From: Rhizobium sp. Root1334
Lineage (GTDB): Bacteria; Pseudomonadota; Alphaproteobacteria; Rhizobiales; Rhizobiaceae
Length of the DNA stretch: 64,000 bases
Direction of reading: 5' to 3'
Assembly: GCF_001426665.1 (NCBI RefSeq)
Contig: NZ_LMEY01000001.1
Location: 62,320-126,319, forward strand
Notes under the pieces: generated by a model
Told to the model about the DNA's origin: nothing
What the model saw: only the letters and a program-made list of their open reading frames with translations
Database searches by the model: none
Program-made: the position numbers and the translations under genes
In this document: piece by piece, positions 19,119 through 27,968 of the stretch
Layout: each line of letters starts with the position of its first letter
Numbering within the stretch: position 1 is the stretch's first letter

Positions 19119-19146
19119 AAAAAGGCCGGATTTCTCCGGCCTTTTT
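19119..19146. terminator. Bidirectional rho-independent terminator
   Basis: A perfect 12-bp stem (AAAAAGGCCGGA / TCCGGCCTTTTT, loop TTTC) lies between the GST gene and the convergent porin gene. A-tracts and T-tracts flank it, so it can end both transcripts. Confidence 0.93.
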
Positions 19147-19165
19147 GTCAGTCTTATCGCATGGA

Positions 19166-19807
19166 TCAGAACTTGACGCCCATACCAACGCGAACACTGT
19201 GTTCGTCGTAGCCAGACGAAACCCGCCCGCCGCCAATACCGAAATCCTTCGAACCGTAGTCGGAGTAACGATACTCGACGCGTGCCGTGACGTTGTCGGT
19301 CACAAACGCTTCGGCACCGGCACCGGCCGTCCAGCCGATGAGCGTGTTCTTGTCCGAGCCGCCGCCATTAGCCGTTGCCTTGACGCTGCTTGCAGCAACA
19401 CCGGCCGTACCATAGACGAGAACCGGGTTCAGGTCATAACCGACACGGCCGCGGACCGAACCGTTGACGCCCTGCTCCATGCGGCGTGCGCGGTTGCGGG
19501 TGTCGTTGTCGCCGTAGTTGATATCGGCTTCCGCACCGTAAACGATGTTACCGCTCTGCATGTTGTAACCGCCATAGAGGCCGCCGCCGAAGCCGGCAGC
19601 ACCGCGTCCGCCGGTCGCGTCGTATTCGCCGCGGGCCCAGTTCGCCGTACCACCAACATAGGCGCCCGACCAGTTCTTGACGGCCGGTTCGTTGTATTCA
19701 GCAGCCGGAGCGGCCGGCACTTCGTCGATCGCATCAGCAGCCTGAACAGCGGAGAAGGCGATGAGGGATACGGCAGATGCCATGAGGGTGGTGATGAGAG
19801 TACGCAT
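19166..19807 (-). CDS. Outer membrane beta-barrel protein (Omp25/31-like porin family)
   Basis: The protein has 213 residues with a signal peptide (MRTLITTLMASAVSLIAFS, cleavage after AVQAAD-like AQA). The mature protein is an eight-stranded beta-barrel of the type common in Rhizobiales: NWSGAYVGG at the start, repeated alternating polar/aromatic strands (GGGLYGGYNMQSGNIVYGAE, RGRVGYDLNPVLVYGTAG) and the terminal strand VRVGMGVKF ending in Phe, the usual signal for barrel insertion. An AAAGGAG ribosome site lies 6 bases before the ATG, so strong translation is expected. Confidence 0.9.
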   Translation of the reverse strand: MRTLITTLMASAVSLIAFSAVQAADAIDEVPAAPAAEYNEPAVKNWSGAYVGGTANWARGEYDATGGRGAAGFGGGLYGGYNMQSGNIVYGAEADINYGDNDTRNRARRMEQGVNGSVRGRVGYDLNPVLVYGTAGVAASSVKATANGGGSDKNTLIGWTAGAGAEAFVTDNVTARVEYRYSDYGSKDFGIGGGRVSSGYDEHSVRVGMGVKF

Positions 19808-20140
19808 AAAAGTCTCCTTTACGAACCGATGTTCCGGACCCTCGCGGTCCTAAATTGATACATCGGGGAATTTGCAATTAACCCGCCCGGTTGACGGAGA
19901 AATTGACAATCAAATGCGGATTCTCAAGAGCCAAATTGTGAAATTTTAGTGGCACGACCATGGCTAAAATTCGATGTTGCTTCATCGCCACAGGGTAAAT
20001 ATTAACTAAAAAACAATATTAATAAAAAATATACTATAACATCTGAAAACAATTCAATTTAGCGCTTTTGCATTAATTTTTCCGAAACGAATGCGTGGGG
20101 CGGTTTCGCAATATTGGCGTGCCTCCTATATCCTTGCCGT
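19808..20140. other. AT-rich intergenic region between porin and SDR genes
   Basis: This 333-base stretch holds no gene. The part from about 19930 to 20090 is much more AT-rich than the surrounding genome, with runs such as AATATTAATAAAAAATATACTATAAC. It probably contains the promoters of the divergent porin gene and the SDR-uvrC unit. I could not identify a confident -35/-10 pair by eye. Confidence 0.6.
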
Positions 20141-20929
20141 ATGCACACACACGAATCGCACGGCGGGACGCTGCCTTTGAAAACTGCATTGGTGACGGGT
20201 GGCGCCCGGCGCATCGGCAAGGCAATCGTTGAAGATCTGGCCGCGCACGGCTTTGCCGTGGCCATCCACGCCAATACGTCGCTTGCCGAGGCCGAGGCTC
20301 TGGCGGCGAACATCCGGGCGGCAGGTGGCAAAGCCGCGGCGATCGCCGCGGATCTGGCCGATACGGCCGCAGCGCAGACGGTCGTCGGCAAGGCAGTTGC
20401 CGCACTCGGGCCGATCGGTCTGCTGGTCAACAATGCATCCCTGTTCAAGAAGGACAGCCTCGACGAATTCGACGAAGCGGTCTGGGACCGGCATTTCGCC
20501 TTGCATGTCAAAGCACCATCGCTGCTGGCCCGCGACTTTGCCGCGCAACTGCCCGGCGGGAATTCCGGCCTGATCATTAATATCATCGACCAGCGTGTCT
20601 GGGCTCCAAATCCGAGATTTTATTCCTATATGTTGTCGAAATCAGCACTTCTGACGGCAACGGGAACGATGGCACAGGCTTTAGCACCGGCAATCCGCGT
20701 CAACGGCATCGGCCCCGGTCCGACATTGCCGAACGAACGGCAGGATAAGGAGGATTTCGACACACAGGTCGAGGCACTCATCTTGAAGCGTGGTCCCGCG
20801 CTCGACGAATTCGGCCGGACGATCCGGTTCCTGTTCGACACGCCGTCGATCACCGGGCAGATGATTGCGCTCGACGGCGGCCAGCACCTTGCCTGGGAAA
20901 CGCCGGATATTTTGGAGATCGTGGAATGA
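20141..20929 (+). CDS. SDR oxidoreductase resembling pteridine reductase (PTR1/FolM-like)
   Basis: The protein has 262 residues. The NADP-binding loop reads [16 protein letters not shown], with the Arg-Arg typical of FolM and PTR1. LVNNASLF matches the NNAS-F block of pteridine reductases. The usual catalytic Ser is replaced by Asp in [10 protein letters not shown], thirteen residues before the Tyr of YMLSK, which is the Asp-Tyr-Lys spacing of Leishmania PTR1. A role in reducing a pterin (dihydromonapterin or dihydrofolate) is inferred. The ATG at 20141 gives [19 protein letters not shown]; a TTG nearer the fold is possible. Its stop overlaps the uvrC start by four bases (ATGA). Confidence 0.8.
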   Translation: MHTHESHGGTLPLKTALVTGGARRIGKAIVEDLAAHGFAVAIHANTSLAEAEALAANIRAAGGKAAAIAADLADTAAAQTVVGKAVAALGPIGLLVNNASLFKKDSLDEFDEAVWDRHFALHVKAPSLLARDFAAQLPGGNSGLIINIIDQRVWAPNPRFYSYMLSKSALLTATGTMAQALAPAIRVNGIGPGPTLPNERQDKEDFDTQVEALILKRGPALDEFGRTIRFLFDTPSITGQMIALDGGQHLAWETPDILEIVE

Positions 20930-22953
20930 ACGGGCGCGTGTCCGGCGATGGCGGCATTCTCTATGATGAAAATGCCAGCGACGACGAAGACCTGATCGAG
21001 ACGCCGGACGCGGCTGCGCCGGCGGCTATCGTCGACTGGGCGGAGACCAGCGCCATTCCCGACGGCTTGCGCGGCGCCGACCTGATCCAGGCCTTCGTCA
21101 AGCTTCTGCCCAACAGTCCCGGCGTCTACCGCATGTTCAACGAGGCGGGCGATGTGCTGTATGTCGGCAAGGCGCGAAGCCTGAAGAAGCGCGTCAGCAA
21201 TTATGCGCAAGGCCGCCTGCATTCCAATCGCCTGACCAAGATGGTGCGCGAAACCGCCAATATGGAATTCGTCACGACGCGCACCGAGATCGAGGCGCTG
21301 CTGCTCGAAGCCAACCTGATCAAGCGCCTGCGGCCGCGCTTCAACGTACTTCTGCGCGACGACAAGTCTTTTCCCTATATCCTCGTCACCGGGGACAGCC
21401 GCGCACCGGCGCTGTACAAGCACCGCGGCGCCCGCAGCCGCAAGGGTGATTTCTTCGGTCCCTTCGCGTCGGCAGGCGCCGTCGGCCGTACCATCAACTC
21501 GCTGCAGCGCGCCTTCCTGCTGCGCACCTGCACCGACAGCGTCTTTGAAAGCCGCACCCGCCCCTGCTTGCTGCACCAGATCAAGCGCTGCGCCGCCCCC
21601 TGCACCCATGAGGTCAGCGACGCCGATTACGCAGAGCTTGTCACCGAGGCCAAGGACTTCCTGTCGGGCAAGAGCCAGGCGGTGAAGGCGACGATCGCCG
21701 CGGCGATGAGCGAAGCATCCGAAAACCTCGATTTCGAGCGGGCAGCGCTTTACCGCGACCGGCTGGCGGCGTTGTCGCATGTCCAGAGCCACCAGGGCAT
21801 CAATCCGTCCGGCGTCGAGGAAGCCGATGTCTTCGCCATCCATCACGAAGGCGGCGTCTCCTGCATCCAGGTGTTTTTCTTCCGCACCGGCCAGAACTGG
21901 GGCAACCGCGCCTATTTCCCCAAGGCCGATCCGACACTCAGTTCCGCCGAGGTGCTCAGCGCCTTTCTGGCGCAGTTCTATGACGACAAGCCCTGTCCGC
22001 GGCAGATCCTGCTCTGTGAGACCGTCGAGGAACAGGAACTGCTGGCCGAGGCGCTCAGCGAAAAATCCGGTTACAAGGTCGCCATTCATGTGCCGCAGCG
22101 CGGCGAGAAGAAGGATCTGGTCGAGCATGCCGTTGCCAATGCGCGCGAGGCGCATGGCCGCAAGCTGGCCGAAACGGCCTCGCAATCGCGCCTGCTCGAA
22201 GGCTTTGCCACGACATTCAAGCTCGAGCGCATACCGCGCCGCATCGATATCTACGATAACTCGCACATCATGGGCACGAATGCCGTCGGCGGCATGGTGG
22301 TCGCGGGGCCGGAAGGTTTCGTCAAAGGCCAGTACCGCAAGTTCAACATCAAATCGACCGACATCACCCCCGGCGACGATTTCGGCATGATGAAGGAAGT
22401 GATGACGCGGCGGTTTTCACGCCTGCTCAAGGAAGAGGGAAAACCCGACCGCAACATCGAGATCGCCGAAGATGCGGCCTTCCCAGCCTGGCCAGACGTC
22501 ATCCTGATCGACGGTGGTCAGGGGCAGATGACAGCAGTTCGCGCTATCCTGAAAGAATTGGATATCGAGGATTGCGTCGTTGCCATCGGCGTCGCCAAGG
22601 GTGTCGATCGCGAGGCCGGCCGCGAGCGGTTCTTCCCGCCGGGCGGCAGCCGCGACGGCTTCACTCTACCGCCGCGCGACCCCGTTCTCTATTTCATTCA
22701 GCGCATGCGCGACGAGGCGCACCGCTTTGCTATTGGCTCGCACCGGGCGCGGCGCAAGAAGGAGATGGTCAAGAACCCGCTCGACGAGATCGGCGGCATC
22801 GGCCCGACGCGCAAGCGCGCCCTGCTCCACCATTTCGGCACCGCCAAGGCCGTATCCCGCGCCGGCATCAACGACCTGATCGCCGTCGAGGGCATTTCGG
22901 AGGCGGTGGCACGGCTGGTCTACGACCATTTTCATGAGGATGGCACGAAGTAA
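20926..22953 (+). CDS. uvrC: Excinuclease ABC subunit C
   Basis: The protein has 675 residues and makes both cuts around DNA lesions in nucleotide excision repair after UvrA/UvrB recognition. Domains in order: an acidic N-terminal extension of about 60 residues not present in E. coli UvrC; the GIY-YIG nuclease ([20 protein letters not shown]); a UvrB-interacting UVR segment ([17 protein letters not shown]); the RNase H-like endonuclease domain ([29 protein letters not shown]); and C-terminal helix-hairpin-helix motifs ([19 protein letters not shown]). All parts are present. It is translationally coupled to the upstream SDR gene. Confidence 0.96.
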   Translation: MNGRVSGDGGILYDENASDDEDLIETPDAAAPAAIVDWAETSAIPDGLRGADLIQAFVKLLPNSPGVYRMFNEAGDVLYVGKARSLKKRVSNYAQGRLHSNRLTKMVRETANMEFVTTRTEIEALLLEANLIKRLRPRFNVLLRDDKSFPYILVTGDSRAPALYKHRGARSRKGDFFGPFASAGAVGRTINSLQRAFLLRTCTDSVFESRTRPCLLHQIKRCAAPCTHEVSDADYAELVTEAKDFLSGKSQAVKATIAAAMSEASENLDFERAALYRDRLAALSHVQSHQGINPSGVEEADVFAIHHEGGVSCIQVFFFRTGQNWGNRAYFPKADPTLSSAEVLSAFLAQFYDDKPCPRQILLCETVEEQELLAEALSEKSGYKVAIHVPQRGEKKDLVEHAVANAREAHGRKLAETASQSRLLEGFATTFKLERIPRRIDIYDNSHIMGTNAVGGMVVAGPEGFVKGQYRKFNIKSTDITPGDDFGMMKEVMTRRFSRLLKEEGKPDRNIEIAEDAAFPAWPDVILIDGGQGQMTAVRAILKELDIEDCVVAIGVAKGVDREAGRERFFPPGGSRDGFTLPPRDPVLYFIQRMRDEAHRFAIGSHRARRKKEMVKNPLDEIGGIGPTRKRALLHHFGTAKAVSRAGINDLIAVEGISEAVARLVYDHFHEDGTK

Positions 22954-22956
22954 GAA

Positions 22957-22978
22957 TGGCGGGCGTGCTTGCCCGCCA
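22957..22978. terminator. Hairpin after uvrC
   Basis: A stem of 8 bp (TGGCGGGC / GCCCGCCA, loop of 6) starts four bases after the uvrC stop codon. There is no T-run after it, so efficiency as an intrinsic terminator is uncertain. It lies in the convergent gap with the alpha/beta hydrolase gene. Confidence 0.5.
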
Positions 22979-23016
22979 CCATTGCAAGTCCGGTCCGGGG
23001 ATGAGGCCGGCCGGTG

Positions 23017-23703
23017 CTAGGCTTTTGCCGCCTCATCGATCAAGGCCGCGACTTCGACCGGCATCGACGCCAGCGAAGCATGGCTCGCCTTCAGCGTGAT
23101 CACCTTCTTTGCGCCCAAACGGCCCGACATCCAGCGCTGGTTGTCGGGATGGATCATGTGATCCTCGCTGGAAATCTGGTACCAGCTGCTCTTGTTCTTC
23201 CATGCCGGATTGCTGATCTCGTTGCCGAATGTGCTGGCAAGCGGCGCCTTCTGGGTGATGCCCATGACCAGCCCTTCGTTGGCAGTCAGGTCCTGGCAGA
23301 AACTCTCGTGAAATTTCTCCGGCTTGACCCAGAGATAGCCGTCGCTGTCGGGTGCCAGGTTGGCGGCGGCAGCGGGCGGATTTTTGCCGGTGATGCCGCC
23401 GGGGCTCTCGCCGGCGTCAGGCGCAAACGCGGCAATATAGACAAGCCCTGTGACATTCGGCTGATTGCCCGCCTGGGTAATGACCGCGCCGCCGTAGGAA
23501 TGGCCAACAAGAAGAACAGGCCCGTCGACCTGGGCAATCATCTTGCGGGTGCGCTCGGCATCGTCAGCAAGCGATGTCAGCGGCAACTCGACAGCCTTGA
23601 TTGATCGATGGCCCAGACGGGCGAGTTCCACGATAACTTTGCTCCAGTGGGCCGCCCCGCCCCAGAAGCCGTGAACGAGAAGAATCGTCGGAACTTGTGC
23701 CAT
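23017..23703 (-). CDS. Alpha/beta hydrolase (salicylate-esterase-like)
   Basis: The protein has 228 residues and is an alpha/beta-hydrolase of the small plant-methylesterase/EstC-like type. The oxyanion-hole segment is LLVHGFWGGAAHW, the nucleophile elbow GHSYGG holds the catalytic Ser (near residue 69), and the catalytic His is in KASHASLAS near the C-terminus. There is no signal peptide, so it is cytoplasmic. The substrate cannot be told from the sequence. It converges with uvrC and lies downstream of a broken LuxR-type regulator on the same strand. Confidence 0.85.
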   Translation of the reverse strand: MAQVPTILLVHGFWGGAAHWSKVIVELARLGHRSIKAVELPLTSLADDAERTRKMIAQVDGPVLLVGHSYGGAVITQAGNQPNVTGLVYIAAFAPDAGESPGGITGKNPPAAAANLAPDSDGYLWVKPEKFHESFCQDLTANEGLVMGITQKAPLASTFGNEISNPAWKNKSSWYQISSEDHMIHPDNQRWMSGRLGAKKVITLKASHASLASMPVEVAALIDEAAKA

Positions 23704-23811
23704 AAATTAATCTCCAGGTTATCGGATTGGAAATGACTGACAAGGATGGGTTATAGTCCCATCCCCATGCTCAGAAAATCCCTTTTCCATGACCGGATTG
23801 TGGCGCCGCCA

Positions 23812-24902
23812 TCACGTCGCCAGCCGCCCCAGACCGGACAGCATCCGGGTCAACTCCGCCTGACGCCGTGTCCCCGTCTTGAGAAAAATACGCTTCAGAT
23901 AGGTACGCACCGTTTCAAGCTTTAATCCAAGCTTGATCGACACGGCTTCCAGGCTTGCCCCGGAGGCCAGTTCACGCGCGACCCGCGCTTCCCCGGGGGT
24001 CAGATCGAACAGCCCGCTGAGGACGCGCATATCCGGCGCTCCGGCCGCGCAGACCGGCGTTGCGATCAGCACCGCAAAGCTTCGGGAAAAAATGTCGCGC
24101 GCATTTCTTCGAACAGGCATCAGGTGCAGGATCAGGGCCGGCGCGTTTCCCTCCGCAGCCAACGGGATGGATTGCACGTTTGACACCTGCGCGACGCTCA
24201 ATTGCTCCAGCGCGGTGAGAACCAGTCCATTCGCCGCAAGGTTTTTCAACGAAATCCTGTTGCCGGCGCCAGTGCGGATGCGCGGTGCAAGCGCCTCCAT
24301 ATCCCCGTTCATGGCCAGAACCCGATTGTCGTCGCTGAGGACGGCGGCGGGAAGGCCAATCAATGACAGCGTCGATGTGATGCTCTGTGCCTGGCGGAAA
24401 ATCATGCGCGACGAGATCAGCGCAGCGCGGGCGAGATCGCCTTTCAGGCTGTTGATGCGATCAAGCGCCTGACTTGAGAACGGCCCGTCTTCGCTGCGGG
24501 CAAGAAAATCAAAGATCAACGTGTGGCCCGAAGGTTCGGGCAAGACTGCTCCCAGCTCCAGCCAAGCCCGATCGGCCGCAGGAACGTGTTGTAGATGGCA
24601 TCGTCTGCAATCTCGTCTGCGGTCATGATATCCACGTCGCGGGCAAAGGCCATCGGCGCCAACAACATGGAGCGTTCCGGGCGCGGATTATGCGGCCTCG
24701 CATCCGTCCCGGCATAGCGCTCCATTGCCTCTTCGATGTTTGGGGAACAGACCCACCGGATTGCCCCGCCGGTGTCGGCGGTCAGGATGCAGGCTGAAAA
24801 ACCGCTCACCTCTTCCGCCAGACTGACGCAGACATCCGGCCAAAGCTCGGGAATGACCGCGGCTTCGTAGATTCGATCGATCAACGTCATGGCATCGGAC
24901 AT
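23812..24902 (-). pseudogene. LuxR-type helix-turn-helix regulator, frameshifted
   Basis: Two overlapping frames together encode one regulator of about 360 residues. The N-terminal part (from MSDAMTLIDRIYEAAVIP, start 24902) runs to about 24558 and then goes out of frame after GLGW. The other frame continues smoothly as ELGAVLPEPSGHTLIFDF. One missing G in the run read CTGGAG on the coding strand explains the shift. The C-terminal LuxR DNA-binding domain is intact (FDLTPGEARVARELASGAS, VRTYLKRIFLKTGT). Either the gene is inactivated, or this is a sequencing error, or, less likely, ribosomal frameshifting. A separate product from a TTG at 24543 would lack the N-terminal domain. Confidence 0.75.
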
Positions 24903-25116
24903 TATCTGCTCTTTGTTGGAGCATTTATTCGATTGTGCCTCATGGCCAACCGTTTTGCCAAGCGCAATGCGCAAACCCACCAAAAATGGGGGGATTGGTT
25001 CACCGTGCGTTCAGACGAATTCCGCCATAATTCGAGCCGATCTCTAATGACTGGTTGACGCCGCAGTCACAAAGTCCTTCATCTGTCACCAAAGAAATCG
25101 CAGAGAACCCGAATCG

Positions 25117-25704
25117 ATGTCCACCACGCCTGCCGCCTACAACATTCCCAATCTCCTGACATATGCCCGTATTCTGGCCGTGCCGTTGATCGTCCTGTGT
25201 TTCTTCGTGGAAGGCAGACTGCAGAGTTCGGACTTCGCCCGCTGGACAGCACTGGGGCTGTTTGCCTTCGCCTCGATCACCGACTTCTTCGATGGCTATC
25301 TGGCGCGCATCTGGAAGCAGACCTCGAATATCGGCCGCATGCTCGATCCGATCGCCGACAAGCTGCTGGTGGCGTCCGTCCTGCTGCTCGTTGCCGCCGA
25401 TGGCACGATTGCCGGCTGGTCGATCTGGGCTGCCATCATCATTCTCTGCCGCGAGATCCTGGTTTCGGGCCTGCGTGAATATCTCGCCGCGCTGAAGGTC
25501 AGCGTGCCGGTCACCCGCATCGCCAAGTGGAAGACGACGATCCAGATGGTGGCCATCGCCTTCCTGCTGGCAGGCCCCGCCGGCGACAAGGTCCTGCCCT
25601 ACACGACCGAAATGGGCATCGGCCTGCTTTGGCTTGCCGCAGGCATCACCCTCTATACCGGCTATGACTACTTCCGCGCCGGCCTGAAGCACATGGTGGA
25701 CTGA
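25117..25704 (+). CDS. pgsA: CDP-diacylglycerol--glycerol-3-phosphate 3-phosphatidyltransferase
   Basis: The protein has 195 residues and makes phosphatidylglycerol phosphate, the committed step of PG and cardiolipin synthesis, in the inner membrane. The CDP-alcohol phosphotransferase signature is complete (DFFDGYLAR, then GRMLDPIADK), with all three catalytic aspartates. The N-terminus NIPNLLTYARILAVPLIVL is characteristic. Four to five membrane helices are visible. The stop TGA overlaps the moaD ATG by one base, so pgsA-moaD-moaE is one operon. Confidence 0.95.
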   Translation: MSTTPAAYNIPNLLTYARILAVPLIVLCFFVEGRLQSSDFARWTALGLFAFASITDFFDGYLARIWKQTSNIGRMLDPIADKLLVASVLLLVAADGTIAGWSIWAAIIILCREILVSGLREYLAALKVSVPVTRIAKWKTTIQMVAIAFLLAGPAGDKVLPYTTEMGIGLLWLAAGITLYTGYDYFRAGLKHMVD

Positions 25705-25964
25705 TGACCAGCGTCAACCTCGTCTATTTCGCGTGGGTGCGTGAGCGGATCGGCAGGGACGAAGAAACGCTGGAGCTTCCCGACAGTGTGGTGACGGCGG
25801 GCGATCTGCTCGCCCACCTGAAGACACTCGGCGACGAATACGAGGCAGCGCTTGAGCATGAAAATGTCATCCGCGTCGCCATCAACCATGAACATGTCGA
25901 GCACGACGAAAAAATCGCCGGCGCACGCGAGATCGCTCTTTTCCCACCGATGACCGGAGGCTGA
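25704..25964 (+). CDS. moaD: Molybdopterin synthase small subunit
   Basis: The protein has 86 residues with a ubiquitin-like beta-grasp fold. The C-terminus FPPMTGG ends in the Gly-Gly that is adenylated and then carries the thiocarboxylate sulfur used to make molybdopterin. The beginning VNLVYFAWVRERIGRDEE is typical. It overlaps pgsA by one base and is followed after 4 bases by moaE, its partner in the heterotetrameric MPT synthase. The window also encodes a molybdoenzyme near 15 kb, which would need this cofactor. Confidence 0.95.
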   Translation: MTSVNLVYFAWVRERIGRDEETLELPDSVVTAGDLLAHLKTLGDEYEAALEHENVIRVAINHEHVEHDEKIAGAREIALFPPMTGG

Positions 25965-25968
25965 GGCC

Positions 25969-26433
25969 GTGGCTCCCGTCAAGGTTCGCGTCCAGCGCGA
26001 CGATTTCGAACTTGCTGCGGAAGTACAGGCACTTTTGGCCGGCCGCCACGATATCGGTGCAGTCGTCACCTTTTCCGGACTTTGCCGCGACGAAGCCGGA
26101 ACGCTGAGCGCGCTGGAGCTGGAGCATTATCCGGGCATGGCGGAAGCAGAAATCCGCCGCATCTGCGAAGAAGCCGTTGGCCGCTTCAGCTTGCAGGCCG
26201 CAACCGCCATCCATCGTTATGGCAAGATCGCGCCCGGCGAAAACATCGTGCTCGTCGTCACCGCCTCGCCGCACCGGCAGGCCGCGTTCGACGGCGCAAA
26301 TTTCATCATGGATTTCCTCAAGACCGCAGCCCCCTTCTGGAAGAAGGAACATGCCGCCGATGGCTCCACGCGCGGCTGGGTCAGCGCCAAGGACGAGGAT
26401 GACAGCGCCAGGGACCGCTGGACGAAGGATTGA
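25969..26433 (+). CDS. moaE: Molybdopterin synthase catalytic subunit
   Basis: The protein has 154 residues and converts precursor Z (cPMP) to molybdopterin together with MoaD. It begins with GTG. Typical segments are AVVTFSGLCRDE, LELEHYPGMAEAEI and HRYGKIAPGENIVLV, and the catalytic lysine region FLKTAAPFWKKEH near residue 120. The C-terminus is short and charged. It is the last gene of pgsA-moaD-moaE and converges on the orphan permease gene, 12 bases apart. Confidence 0.95.
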   Translation: MAPVKVRVQRDDFELAAEVQALLAGRHDIGAVVTFSGLCRDEAGTLSALELEHYPGMAEAEIRRICEEAVGRFSLQAATAIHRYGKIAPGENIVLVVTASPHRQAAFDGANFIMDFLKTAAPFWKKEHAADGSTRGWVSAKDEDDSARDRWTKD

Positions 26434-26445
26434 CTGGTCCAGCCG

Positions 26446-27342
26446 TCAGGGCTGAAACTGCTCCTTGCGCGTCAGCACCAAAAGCAGGACGAGGAACGAA
26501 AAGATCGCAAAATCCCGCCACAGCATTGGCCCATAGGCGCTCCAGAGCGTTTCGCTCAGGCCCATGGCGGCCGCGCCAACGGCCGCCAGCACCGGCGCCG
26601 TCTGCCCGCCGATCGCGGCAATGAACAGCACCTTGACCCCGAACACGATACCGGCGCCGAAATCCATCGTGCCATAATAGGCCGTGGCGAGAATGCCCGC
26701 GATCGCTGCCAGAAGCGAAGATAGGCCATAGGCGGCAATGAAGATGCGCCTGCCGTCGATACCGCAGAGTGCAGCCGCGCCCGCATCGTCCGACACCGCC
26801 CGCCAGGCACGGCCCCAGGCCGAGCGTGCCAGAAACAGATGCCCTGCCCCGACGAGCACTAGCATCAGCACCGTGTTCAAGAGCTGCACCACCGTCAGCG
26901 TCACCGGAAACTGCGGATCGGACCAGAGGGTCACCGGCGTATTGAGAAAAGGCGGCAGCCACAGGCTGCGCGTCTGCGCCGCGATCCGCGACAGCTCCAT
27001 CAGCACCAGCGCAATGCCGAGCGAGACGACCACCACCGTATTGGCCGAGGTTGTCGCCAGCCGGTGCATGACCGAACGGCCGATCAAAAGGCCGGCCCCG
27101 AGCGTATAGACCAGCGCCGAAACAGCGCCGACAGCCAGGGCCGCTGGCAGAACCAGCCAGAGACAGTTCCAGGCAAAATCCGAAAACAGCAGAAACATCT
27201 GACCCGCAAAACCGAACAGCGCGCCATAGGTGAGGTCTGCCCGGCGGGTTACGGAAAAGGCAATGGAATAGCCGAAGGCGAGCAGCGCATAGAGAGCTGC
27301 GATAGGCAGGGCGCTGGCAAGCTGCTGCAGGAAATAGGCCAT
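26446..27342 (-). CDS. LivH-like branched-chain amino acid ABC permease, orphan
   Basis: The protein has 298 residues and about eight membrane helices, with the LivH-type layout of an inner-membrane permease (start MAYFLQQLASALPIAALYAL; ADLTYGALFGFAGQMFLLF; the cytoplasmic loop RAVSDDAGAAALCGIDGRRI; ATAYYGTMDFGAGIVFGVKV). LivH normally pairs with LivM, two ATPases (LivG, LivF) and a binding protein, and none of these is nearby. It may use subunits encoded elsewhere. It is divergent from a CGNR regulator, and a perfect palindrome lies between them. An open frame to 27555 runs through the regulator on the other strand, so ATG 27342 was chosen. Confidence 0.85.
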   Translation of the reverse strand: MAYFLQQLASALPIAALYALLAFGYSIAFSVTRRADLTYGALFGFAGQMFLLFSDFAWNCLWLVLPAALAVGAVSALVYTLGAGLLIGRSVMHRLATTSANTVVVVSLGIALVLMELSRIAAQTRSLWLPPFLNTPVTLWSDPQFPVTLTVVQLLNTVLMLVLVGAGHLFLARSAWGRAWRAVSDDAGAAALCGIDGRRIFIAAYGLSSLLAAIAGILATAYYGTMDFGAGIVFGVKVLFIAAIGGQTAPVLAAVGAAAMGLSETLWSAYGPMLWRDFAIFSFLVLLLVLTRKEQFQP

Positions 27343-27370
27343 GACACATCCACTGATGACAAAATCAGTA

Positions 27371-27398
27371 TAACTGGTAAAATACGTTTTACCAGTTA
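27371..27398. promoter_or_regulatory. Perfect 28-bp palindrome, probable operator
   Basis: Two 12-base arms (TAACTGGTAAAA and its exact reverse complement TTTTACCAGTTA) surround a 4-base centre (TACG). The site lies 10 bases before the ATG of the CGNR regulator and 29 bases upstream of the divergent permease start. Its position and perfection strongly suggest a binding site for a dimeric regulator, most simply the CGNR protein itself, controlling both genes. Confidence 0.8.
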
Positions 27399-27407
27399 GG
27401 ATATCGC

Positions 27408-27968
27408 ATGACATTTTCCTGGACCCAGCATCGTTTTGCCGGTGGCGCGCTCGCTCTCGATGTCGCCAATTCGGTGATCCTGCGCTTTGACCCCGAGCGC
27501 CGGATCGACCGCTATGCCGATCCCGTTGCCATGCGCGACTTTGCCGCCGCGGCAAACCGGTTTTCGGTGGAGAAGGAACTATTCGGGACGCTGGAACCGG
27601 TGACGGTCGAAAACCGCGATGCGTTTCTCAATCTGCGCGAGACAACCGACCGGCATTTTCGCGCCAATGTGCTTGGCGCATCCACCGGAGCGGACCTTGC
27701 CGACCTGCTGGATGCGGCCTCCATCATCATCCGCAGGCATCCGGCAAAAACCGCACGTACGCCGCTTGATGCCGCCACAGCACGTTCGGCGCTCATGCTT
27801 GCCACGTTCACCGAACCGGAGCGGCTGAAAATCTGCCCCAATTGCCAATGGCTGTTTCTGGATCGCAGCCGCAACCGCAGCCGCACCTGGTGCGACATGA
27901 CAGTCTGCGGCAATCGTGTGAAGGCAAACCGCCACTACCGGCGCCAGAAGAAGGAACTTGCCACATGA
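27408..27968 (+). CDS. ABATE-domain CGNR zinc-finger regulator
   Basis: The protein has 186 residues. The N-terminal ABATE-type domain (FAGGALALDVANSVI, then Arg-rich helices) is thought to sense a ligand under stress. The C-terminal zinc finger reads CPNCQWLFLDRSRNRSRTWC and then MTVCGNRVKANRHYRR, which gives the family name (CGNR) and four zinc cysteines. Members are predicted transcription factors for small transporter operons. It faces the LivH-like permease across a perfect palindrome, and its stop overlaps the next gene by four bases (ATGA). Confidence 0.88.
   Translation: MTFSWTQHRFAGGALALDVANSVILRFDPERRIDRYADPVAMRDFAAAANRFSVEKELFGTLEPVTVENRDAFLNLRETTDRHFRANVLGASTGADLADLLDAASIIIRRHPAKTARTPLDAATARSALMLATFTEPERLKICPNCQWLFLDRSRNRSRTWCDMTVCGNRVKANRHYRRQKKELAT

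Noticed and set aside
20626-22266. 546-codon minus-strand frame antisense to uvrC and the SDR gene.
   Set aside because: Shadow of two strongly supported genes, a common effect in GC-rich DNA.
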